Assembly: GCF_000340795.1 (NCBI RefSeq)
Contig: NC_020294.1
Span: 372,001-436,000 of the forward strand
Length of the DNA stretch: 64,000 nt
Source: Candidatus Kinetoplastibacterium desouzaii TCC079E
GTDB taxonomy: Bacteria; Pseudomonadota; Gammaproteobacteria; Burkholderiales; Burkholderiaceae_B
Direction of reading: 5' to 3'
Positions 1-8,570 of the stretch are shown here, piece after piece (the first letter of the stretch is position 1; every line of letters begins with the position of its first letter). A program made the position numbers and the translations under genes. The notes beneath the pieces are model-generated. The model saw nothing but the letters and a program-made list of their open reading frames with translations. It was not told where the DNA came from and did not search any database.

Positions 1-572
1 ATAATGGAGAAAAGACAGAATTAATTATAGGTTCTCGTAATACTATTAGAGAGTTTACAACATTTAATATAGGGACTATTCAAGGAGAATCCAAAACAAT
101 ATTAGGTAATGATAATTGGATTATGGCCTATGTTCATATTGCTCATGATTGTAAAGTAGGTGATAACGTTATTTTAGCAAATGCTGTTCAGTTAGGAGGG
201 CATGTTAAAGTTGGTGATTGGGCTATAATAGGTGGTCTCAGTGGGGTTCATCAATTTTCAAAAATAGGTAATCATACAATGATTGGTGGTAATAGTGCTA
301 TTAAACAAGATGTTCCGCCTTTTGTGTTATGTTCAGGTAATCCTTCTCGTCCAATAGGAATTAATATTGAAGGGTTAAAGCGTAGAGGGTTTTCAGCGAA
401 AATAATTTCTGAAATTAAAACAGCATATAAAATTATTTATCGTAGAGGTTTATCTTTAAATGAGGCTCGTTCATATTTAATTTCTTATGAAAAAAAATCT
501 AAAGAGAGTTCTGAGTGTATACAGTTGATTGTAGATTTTTTAGAAAACTCTGATCGTAGTATAGTAAGGTAA
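1..572 (+). CDS. lpxA: UDP-N-acetylglucosamine acyltransferase LpxA (5' end cut by window)
   Basis: LpxA carries out the first step of lipid A synthesis in the cytosol, moving a 3-hydroxyacyl chain from acyl-ACP to UDP-GlcNAc. The frame is open from base 3, so the gene runs off the left edge and the ATG at 123 is internal. About 190 of the family's roughly 262 codons are visible. The hexapeptide repeats of a left-handed beta-helix are clear. The motif HIAHDC holds the catalytic His, and NIEGLKRRGF at the start of the helical C-terminus separates LpxA from LpxD. The stop codon shares its last A with the lpxB start (TAATG), so translation of the two is probably coupled. Confidence 0.97.
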   Translation, partial: NGEKTELIIGSRNTIREFTTFNIGTIQGESKTILGNDNWIMAYVHIAHDCKVGDNVILANAVQLGGHVKVGDWAIIGGLSGVHQFSKIGNHTMIGGNSAIKQDVPPFVLCSGNPSRPIGINIEGLKRRGFSAKIISEIKTAYKIIYRRGLSLNEARSYLISYEKKSKESSECIQLIVDFLENSDRSIVR

Positions 573-1762
573 TGACATTGCGTATTGGTATTGTTACAGG
601 AGAACCATCTGGTGATTTACTAGCCAAACAAATAGTTTCAGGTTTAAATAACTATTTTGAAAATGCTATTTATGAAGGTATAGGAGGGATAGAACTAGCT
701 AGTGTAGAATTTAATTCTTTATATCCTATGGATAGTTTGTCTGTTTTTGGTTATGTAGATGCTATTTTGGATTTTCCTAAAATATTTGGTATATATAGAA
801 ATATTCGAAAAAGATGGCTTATAGATAAACCTTCTATATTTTTAGGTATAGATTTGCCTGATTTTAATTTACGTTTAGAACGTGATCTTAAAAAAAATAA
901 TATACCTACAATTCATTTTGTAAGTCCATCTATATGGGCATGGAGATATGATAGATTAAGAATGATAAGGGAAGCTGTCTCTCATATGTTAGTTGTTTTT
1001 CCTTTTGAAAAAAAAATATATATGAGAGAAGGTATTCCAGCTACTTATGTTGGTCACCCATTAGCACAATCTATACCATTGAAATCTTCAAAAAAATTGG
1101 CTCGTGAATTTTTAGATATTGATCAAAATATACAATTAATTTCTATATTACCTGGAAGTAGATCATCTGAAATAAGAAACCTTGCACCTTTATTTCTACA
1201 AACTGCCCAGATTCTAAATAAAATTCACCCACAAATGTATTTTATAGTACCAATGGCAAATGAGTTAAGGCGTAAAGAGTTTGAAGAGATATTATCATAT
1301 TATCCTGTGTCTAATCTTAAGTGTTTTAGTAGAAGAGATTTTCTTAATTATAAGAATCTTCAAAAACCTATTTCTTGGTATGCAATGGAAGCTAGTGATG
1401 CAGTTTTACTAGCTAGTGGAACAGCTACTTTAGAAGCTGCATTATTTAAGAAACCTATGGTGATTTCTTATGTTGTTTCTCCTTTAGTGAGGCACATTAT
1501 GTCATGGCATTCAGGTCAAAAAGAGCCATATTTACCTTGGATAGGTCTTCCTAATATTTTATCTGGTTGTTTTGTGGTTCCTGAATTTCTTCAAGAAAAA
1601 GCAACTCCAAAATCACTAGCTGAGGCTTTATTAAATGTTTTAATAGATGAAGGTTATAAAGAATATATAGTTAAAACTTTTACAAAAATGCATTTAGAGT
1701 TAATGTTGGATACTCCGAAATTAGTTGCTGAAACTATTATAGATATTTTAGATAACGGTTAA
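572..1762 (+). CDS. lpxB: Lipid-A-disaccharide synthase LpxB
   Basis: LpxB is a membrane-associated glycosyltransferase (family GT19) that joins UDP-2,3-diacylglucosamine and lipid X to form the lipid A disaccharide. At 396 aa it has the usual length. It opens with the family motif IGIVTGEPSGDLLA and also shows SPSIWAWR near residue 120, a LPGSRSSEI box near residue 193 and the substrate-binding segment ASGTATLEAAL near residue 287. It overlaps lpxA by one base, so the two form one operon. Retention of both genes implies an outer membrane with at least a lipid A core, which many reduced symbionts have lost. Confidence 0.97.
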   Translation: MTLRIGIVTGEPSGDLLAKQIVSGLNNYFENAIYEGIGGIELASVEFNSLYPMDSLSVFGYVDAILDFPKIFGIYRNIRKRWLIDKPSIFLGIDLPDFNLRLERDLKKNNIPTIHFVSPSIWAWRYDRLRMIREAVSHMLVVFPFEKKIYMREGIPATYVGHPLAQSIPLKSSKKLAREFLDIDQNIQLISILPGSRSSEIRNLAPLFLQTAQILNKIHPQMYFIVPMANELRRKEFEEILSYYPVSNLKCFSRRDFLNYKNLQKPISWYAMEASDAVLLASGTATLEAALFKKPMVISYVVSPLVRHIMSWHSGQKEPYLPWIGLPNILSGCFVVPEFLQEKATPKSLAEALLNVLIDEGYKEYIVKTFTKMHLELMLDTPKLVAETIIDILDNG

Positions 1763-1794
1763 CAATTTTTAATTAATATATTATTTATAGTTTT

Positions 1795-2376
1795 ATGAAA
1801 ATAGTTTTAGATTATAATATTTGCACAGCTGGAGTTGATGAAGCAGGTAGGGGCTCATTGGCTGGTCCAGTTTATGCTGCAGCAGTAATATTAGATCATG
1901 AGAATCCAATTTATGGATTAGCTGATTCAAAAACACTAAGCAAAAAGAAAAGAGAGTCTTTGGCTCTCATTATTAAGGAGAAATCTCTTTCTTGGTCTGT
2001 AGCGAGTGCTAGCATCGAAGAAATAGATAATTTAAATATATTACAAGCTACTCTTTTGGCGATGCAAAGAGCAGTGACTGGTTTGAGAATTCAACCTGAA
2101 ATGGCTTTAATAGATGGTAATATATCACCTTTATTAAGGTGTAAAACACAAACTATAATTAAAGGTGATAAATTCGTACCATCTATTTCTGCCGCATCTA
2201 TTTTAGCTAAAACAGAAAGAGATAAAAAAATGGTGCAGTTAAGTACCGAATATCCACAATATTTATTTGATAAGAACAATGGATATTGTACTTCTGAACA
2301 TTTAAAATTAATCGAACTTAATGGTCCATGTTTAGCACATAGAAGAAGTTTTGCTCCTATAAAATATATACTATGA
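1795..2376 (+). CDS. rnhB: Ribonuclease HII
   Basis: RNase HII cleaves the RNA strand of RNA-DNA hybrids and starts removal of single ribonucleotides from DNA. At 193 aa it is complete. The N-terminal GVDEAGRG box supplies the DE pair (Asp15, Glu16), ALIDGN supplies Asp107, and SISAASILAKTERD supplies Asp143, giving the full metal-binding set of the type 2 family. It lies 32 bp after lpxB in the common lpxA-lpxB-rnhB order and is probably co-transcribed. It converges with ppsR across a 53-bp gap in which I see no strong hairpin. Confidence 0.96.
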   Translation: MKIVLDYNICTAGVDEAGRGSLAGPVYAAAVILDHENPIYGLADSKTLSKKKRESLALIIKEKSLSWSVASASIEEIDNLNILQATLLAMQRAVTGLRIQPEMALIDGNISPLLRCKTQTIIKGDKFVPSISAASILAKTERDKKMVQLSTEYPQYLFDKNNGYCTSEHLKLIELNGPCLAHRRSFAPIKYIL

Positions 2377-2429
2377 ATCATTCTCTTATTGCTAAATACT
2401 TCTAAGTAATCCTAAATATTTTTTATATT

Positions 2430-3266
2430 TTATGCTAATGTTCTAGATAAACCTATTTCCTGCAATACTGTGGTCGATATTTCTTCTATTGATTTAGTTG
2501 TAGTAGATAGCCATGATATACCTTCTCTTCTCATCATTTTTTCAGATGCCATAACTTCATAGCGACATTGTTCAATTGTTGCGTATTTACTATTAGGTCT
2601 TCTTTCATTTCTTACTTCTGATAGTCTTTCTGGATGTATTGATAATCCGAATAATTTATCTTTGTATGGTACTATAGTAGAAGGCAACATATTTCTTTCA
2701 AAATCATCTGGGGTTAATGGAAAATTAGCTGCTTTTATAGCATATTGCATGGCTAAATATAGACTAGTTGGTGTTTTACCACAACGAGAAATCCCAATTA
2801 ATATTACATCAGCTTTATCTAATTGATTAACAAATTGACCATCATCATGAGCCAAACAAAAATTAATTGCATCTATACGGTTTCTATATTTTTCAGAGTC
2901 TGAAACCATATGAGACCTACCAATAGAGTTGTTAGATTTTTGTCCTATAGCTTTTTCAATATGATTTACAAATGTTCCAAATAAATCTAAAAATATACAG
3001 TTTGAGTTTTTTAGTAAAGTCATTATTTCTTGATTTACTAAGGTGCTAAATATTATAGGAGGATAACCTGTTTCAAGGGCATTTTTATTAATTATAATTA
3101 CAGATTTTTGAGCCTTTTCTATAGAGTCTATGAAAGGTAAATGTATTTGTTGAAAATAAGCTTTATCAAATTGTGACAAGACAGCATTGCTAAATGTTTC
3201 AACTGTGATACCTGTGCCATCTGACACTAGATAAACTGTTCTTTCTATTTTGCTTGTATCATTCAT
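2430..3266 (-). CDS. ppsR: PEP synthase regulatory kinase/pyrophosphorylase PpsR
   Basis: This is a member of the DUF299/PSRP family: a bifunctional ADP-dependent kinase and Pi-dependent pyrophosphorylase that inactivates and reactivates PEP synthase by phosphorylating a Thr next to its catalytic His. It is 278 aa, the normal length. It begins with the family motif VYLVSDGTGITVE and has the P-loop GISRCGKT at residues 158-165. The ATG start has a good ribosome binding site (AAGGAAG about 5 bases upstream). It is divergent from ppsA, its known target, across a 166-bp spacer holding a candidate promoter and operator-like dyad, as in many proteobacteria. Confidence 0.95.
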   Translation of the reverse strand: MNDTSKIERTVYLVSDGTGITVETFSNAVLSQFDKAYFQQIHLPFIDSIEKAQKSVIIINKNALETGYPPIIFSTLVNQEIMTLLKNSNCIFLDLFGTFVNHIEKAIGQKSNNSIGRSHMVSDSEKYRNRIDAINFCLAHDDGQFVNQLDKADVILIGISRCGKTPTSLYLAMQYAIKAANFPLTPDDFERNMLPSTIVPYKDKLFGLSIHPERLSEVRNERRPNSKYATIEQCRYEVMASEKMMRREGISWLSTTTKSIEEISTTVLQEIGLSRTLA

Positions 3267-3298
3267 TTATCTTCCTTTGTAGTAAAGTATTTAATTTT

Positions 3299-3323
3299 GT
3301 TTATTAATAATAAACTGTATAAT
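3299..3323 (+). promoter_or_regulatory. Candidate ppsA promoter with overlapping dyad operator
   Basis: In the ppsR/ppsA divergent spacer, TATAAT at 3318-3323 is a perfect -10 box about 110 bases before the ppsA ATG. No good -35 box is seen; TTTGTT lies near the expected place. Overlapping the -35/spacer region is the dyad GTTTATTAATAATAAAC (3299-3315, 8-bp arms around one central base), which could be a regulator site or a chance AT-rich palindrome. This is inferred from sequence only. Confidence 0.35.
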
Positions 3324-3432
3324 CTTAAAAATATATTATTTAAATTTTTTGAGTAATTTGATGAATACATTAAGTGAATATGTATTGATCAAATTATTTT
3401 TTATTTTTATTTTTATTTTTGGGGTGATTATA

Positions 3433-5796
3433 ATGCCTTACGTTGTACCTTTTGAAAAACTTCGTATGTCTGATGTTGACTCTGTTGGTGGTAAAAATTC
3501 TTCTCTTGGAGAAATGATTAGTCAGTTGTCAGATGCAGGAGTTAGAGTTCCAAGTGGTTTTGCTACAACAGCACAAGCATTTAAAGATTTTTTAAGTGAA
3601 TCATTTCTTGATGAAAGAATTGCTAAAAGATTATCTACATTAGATGCAGATGATGTGCAAGAATTATCTACAGTAGGAGCAGAAATTCGTCAGTGGATTA
3701 TGGATGCTTCTTTTTCTGAGAAATTTGAAAAAGAAATACGCAATGCATTTTCAGTTTTAGATAAAGATGGTAATGGATCATTTGCTGTTAGATCCTCAGC
3801 CACAGCAGAGGATTTACCTGATGCTTCTTTTGCTGGTCAACAAGAAACATTTTTGAATGTTACAGGTATCGATAATATTTTAAGCAAGATAAAATATGTT
3901 TTTGCTTCATTATATAACGATAGAGCTATATCTTACAGAGTTCATAAAGGTTATCATAATACAGAAGTTGCTTTATCTGCAGGTATTCAAAGAATGGTTA
4001 GATCAGATAAAGGTAGTGCTGGTGTTATGTTTACAATAGATACAGAATCTGGATTTCCTGATGTTGTTTTTATTACCTCATCTTATGGGTTAGGAGAAAC
4101 AGTAGTTCAAGGAGCTGTTAATCCTGATGAATTCTATGTTTTCAAACCTACTCTTTCTAAAGGTTATGATGCAATTATAAGTCGTCGTATTGGTTCTAAA
4201 CTTATAAAAATGGAATTTAATACAGAATTTAATTCTGATGAGTATGTTCGTACGGTTGATGTTCCACTTTCTGAACGTAATAAGTATTCATTAACTGATT
4301 CAGAAATTCTTGAATTGGCAAAATATGCTGTAATTATTGAGAAACATTATGCTCGTCCTATGGATATAGAATGGGGTAAAGATGGGGTTGATGGAAAAAT
4401 TTACATATTGCAGGCTCGTCCTGAAACTGTTAAATCACAACAAAACACTAAAGACATTCAACAAAAATATAAATTAAAAGCAACTGGTAAAGTTCTTATA
4501 ACAGGTAGATCTATAGGACAAAAGATTGGATCTGGACCAGTCAAAATTGTTTCCGATACATCTGAAATAGATAAAGTTCAAGCTGGTGATGTTTTAGTAA
4601 CAGATATGACTGATCCTAATTGGGAACCTGTTATGAAAAAAGCTTCTGCTATTGTAACCAATAGAGGTGGACGTACTTGTCATGCTGCTATTATTGCTCG
4701 TGAATTAGGAATTCCTGCTGTTGTCGGTTGTGGAGAGGCTACTGAAATTCTTGTTGAAGGAAAGTATGTAACAGTTTCTTGCTCAGAAGGTGATGAAGGT
4801 AAAATTTATGATGGAGTTATAGAAACTGAAGTTGAAAATGTTCATAGCGGGGAAATGCCTAAAATAGATCTTAAAATAATGATGAATGTTGGTAATCCTC
4901 AACTTGCTTTTGATTTTTCGCAATTACCTAATTCAGGTGTTGGTTTAGCTCGTTTGGAATTTATCATCAATAATAATATTGGTGTACATCCTAAAGCAGT
5001 ATTAGATTACCCTAATGTTGATTATAATTTAAAAAAGGCTGTTGAATCTGCTGCTCGTGGATATGCTAGTCCTCGTGCATTCTTTGTTGAAAAAATGTCA
5101 GAAGGTATATCTACTATAGCATCTGCTTTTTGGCCTAAACCAGTTATAGTTCGTTTGTCTGATTTTAAATCTAATGAATATAGAAAACTTATTGGTGGAT
5201 CTAGATATGAACCTGAAGAAGAAAATCCAATGTTAGGTTTTAGAGGTGCTTCTAGGTATATATCTGATGATTTCAGAGAGTGTTTTAGAATGGAGTGTGA
5301 GGCATTCAAAAAAGCTCGTAATGAAATGGGTTTAACAAATATAGAAATAATGGTGCCATTTGTTAGAACTATTAATCAAGCTAGCAAGGTAATTGATTTG
5401 TTGGCTGAAAATGGATTAAAAAGAGGCGAGAACGGCCTTAGAATAATAATGATGTGTGAGGTTCCAAGTAATGCTATCCTAGCTAAGGAATTTTTGAAAT
5501 ATTTTGATGGTTTTTCTATTGGATCAAATGATATGACCCAACTTACGTTAGGTCTTGACAGAGATTCTGGCATGGAACTTTTAACTGCAGATTTTGATGA
5601 AAGAGATTTGGCTGTTAAATTTATGCTACAAAGAGCTATTAAGGCTTGTTTAGAAGAAGGTAAATATATTGGAATATGTGGTCAAGGACCTAGTGATCAT
5701 CCTGATTTTGCAAAGTGGTTACATAAAGAAGGAATAGTATCTATTTCTTTAAATCCTGATACAGTAATAGATACCTGGCAGCGTTTAGCAAGTTAG
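3433..5796 (+). CDS. ppsA: Phosphoenolpyruvate synthase
   Basis: PEP synthase (pyruvate, water dikinase) makes PEP from pyruvate and ATP in the cytosol, the entry to gluconeogenesis. I start it at ATG 3433, giving 787 aa, because GGGGTG lies 7 bases upstream and [22 protein letters not shown] matches the family N-terminus in position. The ATP-grasp domain comes first, then the swivelling domain with the phospho-His box GGRTCHAAI (His417), then the PEP-utilising TIM barrel with the catalytic Cys in [13 protein letters not shown] (Cys749). The Thr next to the catalytic His, the PpsR target, is present. The frame stays open upstream to a TTG at 3349, but that stretch encodes a T-rich repeat and looks like leader. 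Confidence 0.97.
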   Translation: MPYVVPFEKLRMSDVDSVGGKNSSLGEMISQLSDAGVRVPSGFATTAQAFKDFLSESFLDERIAKRLSTLDADDVQELSTVGAEIRQWIMDASFSEKFEKEIRNAFSVLDKDGNGSFAVRSSATAEDLPDASFAGQQETFLNVTGIDNILSKIKYVFASLYNDRAISYRVHKGYHNTEVALSAGIQRMVRSDKGSAGVMFTIDTESGFPDVVFITSSYGLGETVVQGAVNPDEFYVFKPTLSKGYDAIISRRIGSKLIKMEFNTEFNSDEYVRTVDVPLSERNKYSLTDSEILELAKYAVIIEKHYARPMDIEWGKDGVDGKIYILQARPETVKSQQNTKDIQQKYKLKATGKVLITGRSIGQKIGSGPVKIVSDTSEIDKVQAGDVLVTDMTDPNWEPVMKKASAIVTNRGGRTCHAAIIARELGIPAVVGCGEATEILVEGKYVTVSCSEGDEGKIYDGVIETEVENVHSGEMPKIDLKIMMNVGNPQLAFDFSQLPNSGVGLARLEFIINNNIGVHPKAVLDYPNVDYNLKKAVESAARGYASPRAFFVEKMSEGISTIASAFWPKPVIVRLSDFKSNEYRKLIGGSRYEPEEENPMLGFRGASRYISDDFRECFRMECEAFKKARNEMGLTNIEIMVPFVRTINQASKVIDLLAENGLKRGENGLRIIMMCEVPSNAILAKEFLKYFDGFSIGSNDMTQLTLGLDRDSGMELLTADFDERDLAVKFMLQRAIKACLEEGKYIGICGQGPSDHPDFAKWLHKEGIVSISLNPDTVIDTWQRLAS

Positions 5797-5807
5797 TCTT
5801 ATTTATA

Positions 5808-5852
5808 TAGCATGCCAAATAATTGATATTATCGATTATTTTTGGCATGCTA
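5808..5852. terminator. Bidirectional terminator between ppsA and smpB
   Basis: This is a perfect 12-bp inverted repeat, TAGCATGCCAAA (5808-5819) and TTTGGCATGCTA (5841-5852), with a 21-base AT-rich loop. It lies between the convergent ends of ppsA and smpB and its right arm includes the smpB stop codon. A T-rich run follows on the plus strand (TAATGTTTTTG). Confidence 0.75.
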
Positions 5853-6308
5853 ATGTTTTTGTAGTTTATTGTCTTTTAAGTATCTTTCTTGTTCTTTTTT
5901 GTATTCTTTTTCTTTAGAATCATTACGTTTATCATATAATTTTTTTCCTTTTCCTAAAGCTATATCTATTTTTATTCGATTATTCTTAAAATGTAGATTA
6001 AGTGGTATAAGCGTATATCCTCTTTGTTCAACTTTACCTATAAGTTTTTTTATTTCATTATTATTAAGTAATAATTTTCTTGTTCTATAAACGTCAGGAT
6101 TAACATGATTAGAAACTGTATTTAAAGGGCTTATATGCATTCCAATTATATAAACTTCTCCATTTTTTATAATAATATAACCTTCTTTTATATTAACTCT
6201 TTTATCTCTTATTGATTTAACTTCCCATCCTTGAAGAACAATACCAGCTTCGAATTTATCTTCTATAAAATAATCATGATAAGACTTCTTGTTTTCTATA
6301 ATTTTCAT
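5850..6308 (-). CDS. smpB: SsrA-binding protein SmpB
   Basis: SmpB binds tmRNA and delivers it to stalled ribosomes for trans-translation. It is 152 aa, normal length. It opens with [20 protein letters not shown], followed by [21 protein letters not shown], the OB-fold core of the family. The C-terminal tail is Lys-rich (ending KDNKLQKH), as expected for the part that inserts in the mRNA channel. The tmRNA gene (ssrA) is not recognised in this window. It is convergent with ppsA and divergent from rnfH. Confidence 0.97.
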   Translation of the reverse strand: MKIIENKKSYHDYFIEDKFEAGIVLQGWEVKSIRDKRVNIKEGYIIIKNGEVYIIGMHISPLNTVSNHVNPDVYRTRKLLLNNNEIKKLIGKVEQRGYTLIPLNLHFKNNRIKIDIALGKGKKLYDKRNDSKEKEYKKEQERYLKDNKLQKH

Positions 6309-6556
6309 ACTATATTTTAATTTGTTAAGTGATGATAATATTATTATATATTGAATAAGTAGGTATTATCATATATATAATAAACCAATAACGTTTATTT
6401 TAAATCAACTTCTATTTAATTATGTTATTATAGTCAGTTGTTCGATTTAAAGATTAATGTTTGTTTGATTGATTGTTGATGAATTTTTAGATAATTTTAT
6501 ATAACTTAAATTATTTATTAAATAATAATATATTTTATAAGTATTTTAGAAATAGT

Positions 6557-6853
6557 ATGAATCATATAATAGTTTCCATATGTTATGTTGATGAGTTTGG
6601 TCATTCATATAATGAATCTCTTAATATGTTAGAAAATGCAACTATATTAGATGCTCTAAATAAATCAACATTTATATTGAAGATAAAAAATTTTGAATAT
6701 TTATCAAATAATATTGGTATTTTTGGAAAACTTAGTAGTTTTAATACTAAGTTACATAACCATGATAGGATTGAAGTATATCGAGAGTTATTACAAGATC
6801 CTAAACAATCTAGAATAAAAAGAATTACAAAGAAAAATAAAATTTATTTATAA
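6557..6853 (+). CDS. rnfH: RnfH-family ubiquitin-like protein
   Basis: This is a small (98 aa) member of the RnfH/UPF0125 family with a beta-grasp fold. The exact role of the family is unknown; it was named for neighbouring rnf genes and also travels with the ratA toxin gene and smpB. Family features are the early hydrophobic strand VSICYVDE, the central GIFGKLSSFNTKLHNHDRIEVYR and the basic tail LLQDPKQSRIKR. The order smpB (opposite strand) then rnfH is usual, but ratA, normally just upstream of rnfH, is absent: the 248-bp smpB-rnfH gap has no reading frame for it. Confidence 0.8.
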   Translation: MNHIIVSICYVDEFGHSYNESLNMLENATILDALNKSTFILKIKNFEYLSNNIGIFGKLSSFNTKLHNHDRIEVYRELLQDPKQSRIKRITKKNKIYL

Positions 6854-6876
6854 TTTATTATCAAGTGTTTTATATT

Positions 6877-7569
6877 ATGCCAACAAAAGAACATCATAGA
6901 ATTTTTAGATCTGGATGGTTGAGAGCTTCTGTATTAGGAGCTAATGATGGCATTATTTCTACAGCAAGTTTAATCACTGGCATAGCTTCAACACATTGTG
7001 ATTATTACACTATTATTAGCACTGCTTTAGCTGGATTAATCGCTGGTTCTTTATCAATGGCTGTTGGAGAGTATGTTTCTGTGCAATCTCAAGTTGATAT
7101 AGAGAATGCTGATTTGCAAATGGAGCAGTATTCTCTTAAGAAAAATCATGAAGAAGAATTAGAAGAATTAATACAGATCTATGTTGATCGTGGTTTATCT
7201 TATGATCTTGCTGCAAGTGTAGCTGAGCAATTAACTCTACATAATGCTCTAGATGCTCATGCTAGGGATGAATTGGGAATATCAATTCATAATCGCGCTC
7301 GTCCTTTTCAAGCTGCTGTTGCTTCTTCTATTTCTTTCTCTATTGGTTCTATTTTACCTATATTAATTTCTATTACAGCTCCAGAAGATATTCTAATTCC
7401 TTCTGTAATAATAGGTTCAGTTTGTTCTTTAGCTTCTTTAGGTGCTATTTCAGCATTAACTGGTGGAGCTAAAGTATGGCCTGCCATAAGAAGAATTGCT
7501 ATTCTTGGAGGTATATCTATGGTATTTGCATCTATTACTGGAACATTTCTTGATATTTTTACTAAGTAA
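6877..7569 (+). CDS. VIT1/CCC1-family transporter (probable Fe/Mn)
   Basis: This is an integral membrane protein of the VIT/CCC1 family, whose known members move ferrous iron or manganese across membranes. I use ATG 6877 (230 aa); a GTG four codons earlier is possible. The N-terminal segment GANDGIISTASLITGI is the family signature. Two membrane helices precede an acidic cytosolic insert (EEELEELIQIYVDRG, about residues 85-105) that matches the metal-binding helices of the family, and three more hydrophobic helices fill the C-terminus. It follows rnfH by 23 bases and may share its transcript. The transport direction and metal cannot be told from sequence. Confidence 0.85.
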   Translation: MPTKEHHRIFRSGWLRASVLGANDGIISTASLITGIASTHCDYYTIISTALAGLIAGSLSMAVGEYVSVQSQVDIENADLQMEQYSLKKNHEEELEELIQIYVDRGLSYDLAASVAEQLTLHNALDAHARDELGISIHNRARPFQAAVASSISFSIGSILPILISITAPEDILIPSVIIGSVCSLASLGAISALTGGAKVWPAIRRIAILGGISMVFASITGTFLDIFTK

Positions 7570-7592
7570 AATTGTTTGTTTATCAAGCAATT
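7570..7592. terminator. Possible terminator between VIT-family gene and ygfZ
   Basis: AATTGTTTG (7570-7578) can pair with CAAGCAATT (7584-7592), 9 bp with one G-U pair and a 5-base loop. It lies directly after the stop of the plus-strand gene and overlaps the stop of the convergent ygfZ. The T-tract is poor, so this is tentative. Confidence 0.4.
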
Positions 7593-8542
7593 AAATTGAT
7601 TTTAATATTATTTATATATATATCTTTATGGATTGTGTCATAATTTGTCTTTATTTCTAATAATAGAAATAATTTATTATTTATATATAGGTAATCTATC
7701 ACTCTACCACATGGATTTTCTATATTAATATAAAATATATCTTTTCCTATGATTTCATTTGTAGATAAGTTATTTTTATCTATTAAATTTAAAGAACCTA
7801 ATTTCATACGATATTTGATGGTTTTTCTATAATGCATTCTAGCAATGATTTCTTGTCCTGGGTAGCATCCTTTATTAAAACTTATTGCTCCAATCAAATC
7901 TAGATTCAAACTATGTGCTAAAAAAAGGTTGCTGTTTTGAATTCCTATAAAAGGAATTTGATTAATAAAATCAAAGTATTTCCAGATATCTCTAAATGAA
8001 AATTCGTTTGATTTAAAAATGTTCTTGTTGTTTTTAATGAACTCTAAATAGAAATATTCTTTTGGTATTAACCACCATCTTTTGTTTATAGACGAAGGAG
8101 CAACAATCCAAGTTCCTAATTTATTATTTGAAATTTGTAATCTTTCTTTAGGTAACTCTAGAGAATATTTTTTTTCTATATATGTTATATTTTCTTCTGA
8201 TATGGTAATCCCTATTGGTTCTTTAGGATCAATATGAATTTTTACTTTTGATTTTAATTTAAATAGTTCTAATCTTTTTATGAATAGTTGAGCTATATCT
8301 TTTTTTATTAAACAATTTATATTTATTAGATTTTGTTTGTCGTTAAATTCTTTCCACAAAATATTTGTTGTTATGACTTTTCCATTATGCTGGCAATATC
8401 CTGATATGGTTGCGCTATCATTTGATAATGAAAATATATCTTGTGTAAATTGTCGATGTAAAAAAGACTCTGCGTCTATTCCTGATATATTTATTATTAT
8501 AAATTCATCCAATTCTGTATAAAATGTAAGGTGTTGTTTCAT
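7583..8542 (-). CDS. ygfZ: Folate-binding YgfZ-family protein
   Basis: YgfZ is a tetrahydrofolate-binding protein related to the glycine-cleavage T-protein. It helps make or repair certain [4Fe-4S] enzymes such as the radical SAM protein MiaB. The hallmark motif KGCYPGQE is intact at residues 224-231, with the conserved Cys226. Length 319 aa is within the family range, and the N-terminal GIDAESFLHRQFTQDI matches the folate-binding fold. It is divergent from mltG with a 28-base gap. The sequence is very rich in Ile, Asn and Lys, an effect of the A+T bias. Confidence 0.92.
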   Translation of the reverse strand: MKQHLTFYTELDEFIIINISGIDAESFLHRQFTQDIFSLSNDSATISGYCQHNGKVITTNILWKEFNDKQNLININCLIKKDIAQLFIKRLELFKLKSKVKIHIDPKEPIGITISEENITYIEKKYSLELPKERLQISNNKLGTWIVAPSSINKRWWLIPKEYFYLEFIKNNKNIFKSNEFSFRDIWKYFDFINQIPFIGIQNSNLFLAHSLNLDLIGAISFNKGCYPGQEIIARMHYRKTIKYRMKLGSLNLIDKNNLSTNEIIGKDIFYINIENPCGRVIDYLYINNKLFLLLEIKTNYDTIHKDIYINNIKINLIA

Positions 8543-8570
8543 ATTTTATGATTTCTTATGTTTAAATATT

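Noticed and set aside
3349-3432. In-frame N-terminal extension of PpsA from a TTG, coding a hydrophobic Ile/Phe stretch that resembles a signal or membrane segment
   Set aside because: PEP synthase is cytosolic, the family N-terminus begins at ATG 3433, which has GGGGTG 7 bases upstream, and the hydrophobic run is a by-product of a T-rich repeat.
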